In this document: positions 59,201-64,000 of the stretch, piece by piece
Numbering within the stretch: position 1 is the stretch's first letter
Layout: every line of letters begins with the position of its first letter
Source: Gerris lacustris
Lineage: Eukaryota > Arthropoda > Insecta > Hemiptera > Gerridae
DNA length: 64,000 bases
NCBI GenBank assembly: GCA_951217055.1
Contig: OX578281.1
Location: 13,734,447-13,798,446, forward strand
Direction of reading: 5' to 3'
Translations under genes and position numbers: made by a program
The notes under the pieces: model-generated
What the model was told of the DNA's origin: nothing
The model's input: only the letters and a program-made list of their open reading frames with translations
Database searches by the model: none

Positions 59201-60259
59201 ACGGCCGAAGGCAAACAGGTTCGATTTACCGTCACCAACTAATATAGGTACCGGTTCTCTAAAAGTGTCATAAGTTTTAAAAAATTCATTGGAATTCGTC
59301 ATGTGATCGGTTGCGCCGTCATCCTTAATCCACACGTCAGTATCTGTCAACTTACTTATCAAATTAGTGACAGCATAGAGATTTTCATGTGTATTTATTT
59401 TTTTGGAACGCAAACTTTTATTATTTACATTTTTATTATTTTGACGGGCCTTCCCACGATCACCAGACTCCGGACATTCCCTTGCTATATGCCCTGCAAA
59501 CTTGTTACATTTAAAACAACGCCCTTTAAAAGTTCTTGAAGACTTAACTGGCTCGTCTTTCTTGTGAGAGCTAACAGCTTTATTAAGAAACACTGATTCC
59601 AAACATTCTCCGGTAGCTGTTTCTTCTCTAACACCTTTAGAACGAGCGTCTCTGAGCTCTAATCTATTGATTAATTCTTCAATTGTCCGATTTTCTTTGA
59701 CTGTGCCGTCCCACGTTGTTTGGAACTCCGCATATTCTCCTGGCAGTTCAGATAATATTTTATTTATTAACAGAATTTCAGGCAACTGAATTTTTAACTC
59801 TATCTGAAACTCACGTTGCAATTCTGCCCACAAAGTCCGTACTCTCGCAACAAAAACAATAATAGATTCCGAGGGCAACTGACGGGCTTTATAAAATTCT
59901 TGATTCAACTTACACAAACGGACGTCACTCTTCTTCTCGAAATGATTGCATAGTTCATTCCAGATTGACTTCGCATCATCAGGACACATACGAATCAGCG
60001 AACGAACTTCAGTTGTCAAAGTAGAACGGATTATTAAAATAGCGCACGTATCAGCCTTATTAAACTTTGCCAATTCTTTTTCATATTGACATATTACGTC
60101 AGTCGTAGCCGTGGTCGGGACTGGATCAGGTCTTTTAAGGGTACCGTCTATTACTCCATGAGCATCCTTGTACCTTAAAAGAGTCAAAACATCAGCCTTC
60201 CAGTCTACCCAATTGGACTGACCCTTAAGTTTAACGTCTATAAGCTTGCCTATATCCAT
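56219..60259 (-). CDS. Copia Gag-Pol polyprotein
   Basis: 1346 residues from the ATG at 60259 (MDIGKLIDVKLKGQ); an upstream GTG would add 11 residues, but the ATG fits the start of copia Gag. Order: Gag (NWVDWKADVL, then a UBN2-like region); zinc knuckle CFKCNKFAGHIAREC at 247-261; protease WIKDDGATDHMT, with Asp-Asp-Gly at 313-315; integrase with HERLGHQGMKH from about 460, CEACVVGK, and acids at about 519 (HSDLCEP), 580 (LTDGGGEF) and 616 (AAERENR), i.e. DD35E; reverse transcriptase with YVDD at 1024-1027; RNase H with YSEADYAG (Glu 1192 where Asp is usual), TTEAEF and FVDNQS, and a DILTKPL end. Unlike the Ty3 element there is no frameshift. Oddities: a C-x2-C-x5-H-x4-C knuckle (x4 is usual), DDG rather than DSG/DTG, and SEAD rather than SDAD. 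Confidence 0.97.
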   Translation of the reverse strand: MDIGKLIDVKLKGQSNWVDWKADVLTLLRYKDAHGVIDGTLKRPDPVPTTATTDVICQYEKELAKFNKADTCAILIIRSTLTTEVRSLIRMCPDDAKSIWNELCNHFEKKSDVRLCKLNQEFYKARQLPSESIIVFVARVRTLWAELQREFQIELKIQLPEILLINKILSELPGEYAEFQTTWDGTVKENRTIEELINRLELRDARSKGVREETATGECLESVFLNKAVSSHKKDEPVKSSRTFKGRCFKCNKFAGHIARECPESGDRGKARQNNKNVNNKSLRSKKINTHENLYAVTNLISKLTDTDVWIKDDGATDHMTNSNEFFKTYDTFREPVPILVGDGKSNLFAFGRGSVDVKSKVNGRVLTFTDVLYVPGLVRNCFSSVQSMSKGVSHVCNADTKTAKFYFEGEKRTLMEAKVRGGHLELQIQPVKQKTPVSAVAGQKSCLLEEKPLNIRFWHERLGHQGMKHVKQFLNHRNIKFINEKFFCEACVVGKQARRSFKSRLVRATVTGETIHSDLCEPGDVSLGGSKYFLVLKDDFSRYREVFFLKNKSDTFGAIQTFLQRSKQDGIKIKELLTDGGGEFNNQAVKKMLNDCGIRLRIVMPYTHEQNGAAERENRTLMEMARTLLKSASLPNNLWAEAVSTAAYILNHTGKSSTANKTPYEVWFNKVPSIKHLKTFGSICYVHVPASRRRKLDGKSLKGVLVGYSGYDGYRVYLPAKRDVVLSTNVIFDEKTSEINKVTAKSQSTEPTELILDKRRTIIDAIVEDDVEDNLSTNSHQIEEALDIDPVLSPPRYNLRPRDDLRPPIRYDDYEMMRNMCASADIIEPETYRDAVNSEENVQWQEAMKAEIASLKNNNSWKLVELPKEKKAINCRWVFRVKKRPDGTVNRFKARLVAKGYTQVSGIDYNETFSPVVRYDSIRALLALSARDGMHLCQLDVETAFLYGHLDEEIYMHQPEGFSDGTTRVCKLVKSLYGLKQAPRCWNKRFSDFLRRYGLKESDGDPCLFVRVKPNHKLIVGIYVDDGIVAAEDESDLDNFLKELSNEFKMRSGPLEHYLGIEIEHYQDGSIFINQKNYAQRIVKKFRQENGRSATVPITKGEVNATSEEEYFLDASGRTQYRAAVGSLLYLAVCTRPDISYAVSIVSQSLEKPNQLDWTRVKHILKYLNSTSDLGIIYSNRKVDGLKVYSEADYAGCKETRRSRSGVVSYYNGGPISWLSKKQNSVALSTTEAEFMATSEAAKESIWLRRLFKDMGADVSAPVIFVDNQSCIQYINNQQFHMRTKHIDVRYKFVREKVRNGDFTLKYVPSQEQRADILTKPLETSMFGRLRYLLGVRSSSAERKS

Positions 60260-60314
60260 TACGAAATAAAATTCACAACTCGCGCAACGCACAATTAGGT
60301 CTTAGTCGCAACTA

Positions 60315-60326
60315 AGTCTCATAATC
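60315..60326 (-). other. Copia primer-binding site (elongator tRNA-Met anticodon arm)
   Basis: The plus strand AGTCTCATAATC next to the 5' LTR equals the anticodon arm of animal elongator tRNA-Met (CAT anticodon in the middle), so the minus-strand RNA can pair with it. Copia-type elements are known to prime from a tRNA half cut in the anticodon region, usually initiator tRNA-Met. Confidence 0.7.
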
Positions 60327-60510
60327 TGTTGAAGAAAAAAAGGAACTTTACATAGATATATATAACGAAAACGATACGTCTCACGCACACTGTATTTTTT
60401 AATAATCTGTACAAACATAATGTAGCAACTGTCAACCTAACATTTTGACATTCCAAAATATAAACAATACCAAAATACCCTAGAGGCTTCAACTAGTTTA
60501 TTTTTCAACA
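60327..60510 (-). repeat. Copia element 5' LTR
   Basis: 184 bp; no difference seen from 56017-56200; TACGG follows at 60511. Confidence 0.95.
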
Positions 60511-60515
60511 TACGG

Positions 60516-60990
60516 AAGTTACAGCAAAGTTGGCAACCCTGATCGGAAGCAAAATCAACTCATACAAAATTTGTCGTGCGAGTTAAATGAGTACTTCGGA
60601 AGACTGAGTTTCACTTTAAGACATTAAATATAGAAACACAGTGATACGTGGATATCAAGCACTAGAAAAATTATAACATAGTGAGCCAAGAAGTGAACTT
60701 AAAGAAAAATAATAATAAAGTGAGCAAGGAGCCTAGAGCTCCCTCATATATATATCTGCTGTCTTGCTGAAGTCAGCAAGACTGATTATGCAAGCTTGCT
60801 TATAATTTGTTTACATCAGCAGGTTATAGGAACATAACGTGCGATTACAATGTAAAACATATTGTAATCGGTGTTGGAAGAATACGCGCGTAGTCTTTCC
60901 ACAAAATTACAAAACTTTTCCCAATTTTAAAGTTTCCGTAGCTTTGCTTTTGTTGAAATCTTTCATGTGAATATTAACTGTAGTCGTATA
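60516..60990. other. Unassigned sequence
   Basis: Not obviously repetitive. A GTCTTGCTGA/TCAGCAAGAC hairpin lies near 60762-60785. No ORF or splice pattern that I can support. Confidence 0.35.
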
Positions 60991-61057
60991 TTGCTTCCGA
61001 GCTTACCGAAGGTAACGGAAGCATTGTGTTCACTCTTGGGAACGACAAAATTTTATA

Positions 61058-61144
61058 AAATGTGAAAAGAAATAGTCACTCCACGTGAAAAAGTACGTTT
61101 TTCACTAAGAGTTTCACATGGAGTGACTATTTCTTTTCACATTT
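61058..61144. repeat. Inverted repeat with 26-bp perfect arms
   Basis: AAATGTGAAAAGAAATAGTC then ACTCCA at 61058-61083, exact complement at 61119-61144. The loop has a further GTGAAAAA/TTTTTCAC pairing, so the whole can fold into one long hairpin. Confidence 0.9.
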
Positions 61145-61309
61145 AATGATGACCTCCACTAACGCTTCATATTTTAATTTTTACAAAATGTTATGTGTCC
61201 GATTTGAAAAATTCCAAGACAGAAATCCGTTTCAGACATCAGGGAACATTTTTGGTTTCGTGTCTGTCTGTCTGTCTGTCAGTCTGTGTTTCCACGAACC
61301 GTGAAACGT

Positions 61310-61620
61310 GCGACGATAACTTGAGTAAAAGTTGACCTATTTCAATGAAATTTGGTACATATGTTCATTTTACCAATGCCCAGGACGAGTTCGTTGGATC
61401 CGCTTAAGCGTTCGCGCGCAAAACTCGCGTAAACGTGAACTTCAAATTTAAAATTGGAATTTTTGGTCGGGGAAAAAATCTAACTTCATCTATTCAATGA
61501 GACTAAACATTTTTTTTTTAAATACAATTTTTTAATGAAACTAACAGCGAAACCTCTATGAAGTGTTAAAGCTCGCTAAAATTAAATAGTTTTTATTATG
61601 GAGAGAACTCGGGGAGGGAG
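61310..61620 (+). repeat. Family H, copy 2
   Basis: Collinear with 52240-52580: ACGATAACTTGAGTAAAAG, TTTACCAATGCCCAGGA, TCGCGTAAACGTGAAC, CTTCATCTATTCAATGAGAC. Confidence 0.65.
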
Positions 61621-61850
61621 ATAGACGAGGGGAATATGAGGTTGTTTGGTTCCCCCACCTCTCTATTTGACCTATCTCTTCAATAGCACAGCGAGCCTAG
61701 GGACCTCGAGACCAGGCGACTAGGCTTCATTCGGGGATAAATTAAATAAATTAGACATTAATGGATTTTAAAAGCCTGAAATCATTAAAGTATACGCTAT
61801 AGGACGCGAGAAAGCTATGTGCCACTCTAATTGGCAGTGTATTTTTTTTC

Positions 61851-62550
61851 CGTATCTTAAAAATTCAAATCATAAAGTTATAAAAATGTGGTGAAATGAG
61901 ACATATATCCGATTTTTCAACAGTTCGACTTGATTTAGAATCTTGCATCATGGAACATTGCAAGAGTTGCAAATAGAACCAAAATAAATGCAAATATGCT
62001 TTAAAACAATATGAGCTTTAGTTATTGCAAGGTTAAGCTTTTCATTTGGTCTGTGACGGACAAGAATGTCAAATATTTTGGCATCGAACAATAGAAATAT
62101 GTATATTATTTTTTTTTCTGTTCGAGTCATACCGAAATAACTCTTTAAGAGTCTGTCTAGTGTCATTTGGACGTCGCAATTTACTTTGTCAGGTATTAGA
62201 AAGTCATACATAATACAAAGTCAATACTAAACAAGAAATAACATTCTAAACATTTTCATGTTAATGTATGGAGCTTTAAGGAAGAGTTATGTTGTTACCT
62301 TTACAGATAACAAATAATTTTCCATCATGTTTAGAAATTCAAAAATATTATCTCATTTAATTATTTTACATGTATTTTAACCATTTTATATGAATAATTT
62401 AATTTTTATCTTATCATGACCCAAACAATTTTATCCAAAATATAATTTTTACAATATATTTTTATTTGTTGGAAATTAATATATGAGAATGAGAAAGTAT
62501 CAATTAATTTTTTTTTTATGAAAATAATTATTCCATTTTATTTATTTATT
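61851..62550. other. Unassigned AT-rich sequence
   Basis: No element recognised. The 87-codon frame at 61948-62211 (minus) has no known domain. Confidence 0.35.
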
Positions 62551-62551
62551 T

Positions 62552-63420
62552 TATTGCTTCCGATCTTACCAAAGGTAACGGACGCTTTGTGGTTGTTCTG
62601 ATGAACGAAAAGTTTTTGTCTCAGCTTTTAAAAATTGCAAGACAGAAATTCGTTTTTCTGGAATCATTCTTGGTTCCGTGTCTGACTGTCGGTTTGTCAC
62701 TCAATTTTTGCGAACCAACATATCTTAAAAACTACTCGTCCGATTTTAATGAAATATAGATGGTATGTCATAATTAGCCCATTGTTGGTTCCATATAAGT
62801 TTCAATTTTGAAATTAATCTGGTGCTATCTTCGGTCTACTTTCGACAAACCATCTAAATTTCATAAAAATCAGAAAAGTACTTTTGAAGATATAGATGTA
62901 AATATCCAAACTAAACGTGTATGCAAAATTTCAATTCAATCGGTTGAGGATAACTGCTTTAAAATGCAGTTGCAAGATTTGACCCGAACATACATACATA
63001 CAAATATTGCAAGTTAAATAAAAGCTTGTAAAATACATAGATTAAAAACTTGTCTCAATTGTTGTGGCATACAGCTTTTTCGCTTCCTTTAATAATGTTA
63101 TGCTTTTACAAACCATTATTATCTTTTTATGCCTCTTTTTGGTGCCTCTCTGTTATTGTTGGTCCCATTTAAGTTTCAAACTTGAAATTAATCTGGTGCT
63201 ATCTGCGGTCTACTTTGGAATAACCATCCAATATTCATATTAATCAGAAGAGTACTTTTGAAGAGGTTTAAATAAATATATGTTTTTTCGCATGAGGATG
63301 AGAAACAAATGGGCGCAGAAGGTTGAAACTTATATGGAACCAACAATGGACTAATTATGACCTACCATACAAATTTCAATAAAATTGGATATATAAAATT
63401 GGAGGTATATATATAATATA
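62552..63420 (+). repeat. Family B copy 9 plus a further partial copy
   Basis: Head GCTTCCGATCTTACC at about 62555, then GACAGAAATTCG, AACTACTCGTCCG, CCCATTGTTGGTTCC. It continues into the family X arm phrase (CAATCGGTTGAGGATAA, GCAAGTTAAATAAAAGC) near 62940-63025. From about 63150 to 63420 further family B-like pieces occur in both orientations. Confidence 0.6.
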
Positions 63421-63562
63421 GCTGTAAAAACTCTATCACTTAGACGAGTCTCGAAACACAAACTTCGTTACATGCAATTTCGTAAATTTCACTTCAAACT
63501 AATTCTGTTATTTACTCATTACCAAGAATACGACTTTTTTCATTACTAGGTATTTAATCACT

Positions 63563-64000
63563 AGCTGGATACCCGTGCTTCGCTACGGAGTGTTATTTTA
63601 ATTTGATAAGTTTATAAACTACCATCAAGAAACATTTAAATTATTTTATCTACGATTGATACGAAATATAAACATTATATCTCTGTTTAGATGCGTAGAA
63701 AGTGATTATTTACGTACTTGTATTCATTGCGCATGCGCGTCTCATAGTTCTGAACAATTCCTCTTCTTTACCACGCTAGCGCGGTAAAGAAGAGGAATTC
63801 TTCAGCTTTACGCACGATTAGCGAGTTTGTTTACATTTAACAAAACTAATTTGCTATTCTTTTATTAAAGTAACTGTTTATATCGAGTTTTTAGTGAAAA
63901 ACAATGAGTGACTCAAGTGACCAAAATGTGGAGAATAATACTCCTCCAGAAATAATTAATTCGGCAAAAAATACAACTTAAGAATCAATGCCATCTTTAT
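63563..64000 (+). mobile_element. Family C element, copy 3, cut by the window end
   Basis: Starts in CTGGATACCCGTGCTTCGC, with TATCTACGATTGATACG near 63647, the palindrome at 63750-63805, and an ORF from ATG 63904 (MSDSSDQNVENNTPPEI) that meets TAA after about 25 codons. The rest lies beyond the window. Confidence 0.75.

Larger units (their letters stand above)
56017..60510 (-). mobile_element. Complete Ty1/copia retrotransposon
   Basis: A 4494-bp minus-strand element: 184-bp LTRs in which I see no difference, TACGG target duplication (56012-56016 and 60511-60515), a tRNA-Met-like primer site, one intact gag-pol frame, and a polypurine tract. The matching LTRs and open frame suggest recent insertion. 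It is distinct from the decayed copia fragment at 5196-5770. Confidence 0.96.
60992..61850 (+). repeat. Family B, copy 8, with insertions
   Basis: Perfect head GCTTCCGAGC...CGGAAGC at 60992. A segment with a palindrome is inserted at about 61040-61195, a family H piece follows from 61310, and the family B end (GCGAGAAAGCTATGTGCCAC) lies near 61805. Confidence 0.65.

Overview
The window looks like repeat-rich, AT-rich intergenic or intronic DNA from an animal, most probably an arthropod such as an insect. The reasons are the mix of Ty3 and copia LTR elements, hAT, Harbinger and Tc1/mariner-type relics, tRNA-derived SINEs, long (TA)n tracts and the absence of any compact gene. The species cannot be named from the sequence. 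No convincing host gene was found; the only host-gene hint is one possible 39-nt exon at 38397-38435. Nearly every recognisable coding stretch belongs to a transposable element.

Two complete, apparently young LTR retrotransposons dominate. The first is a Ty3/gypsy element at 17931-22102 (minus strand, 137-bp LTRs with no difference seen, CATT target duplication). It has gag and pol in overlapping frames joined by an AAAAAAC slippery site, a tRNA-Trp primer site and a C-H-C-C gag finger, which together point to the CsRn1 lineage. The second is a Ty1/copia element at 56017-60510 (minus strand, 184-bp LTRs with no difference seen, TACGG duplication). It has one 1346-residue gag-pol frame and a primer site matching the anticodon arm of elongator tRNA-Met. 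An older, broken copia fragment lies at 5196-5770.

Layout. 1-3370: an inverted-repeat element carrying nested hAT-type and family A insertions, then family B DNA with a SINE inside a SINE. 4186-4853, 43567-44135 and 63563-64000: family C, with a small conserved ORF preceded by a 56-bp palindrome. 6042-8488: foldback DNA with a transposase relic. 9738-10371: a 53-bp minisatellite. 10372-17930: mostly plain AT-rich DNA with a second nested hAT insertion. 23021-33040: SINE-like DNA, foldback elements, a Harbinger-like MITE containing a 36-bp minisatellite, and an abutting TTAA-flanked hairpin MITE. 34309-37528: a 3.2-kb palindrome with ~1.2-kb arms. 38684-45815: SINEs and families A, F, B and C. 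46241-51654: a tandem direct duplication of ~2.7 kb, full of poly-G tracts, each unit starting with a GC-rich hairpin. 51780-52010: an inverted repeat holding a hammerhead-like motif. The rest is repeat families B and H and unassigned DNA.

Several foldback elements share a CAGGGTG terminus and a TA target, and two carry relics of IS630/Tc1/mariner-type transposases, so they probably spread with related enzymes. Family letters A-I and X are labels made up here for repeats seen two or more times, or as inverted arms, in the window.
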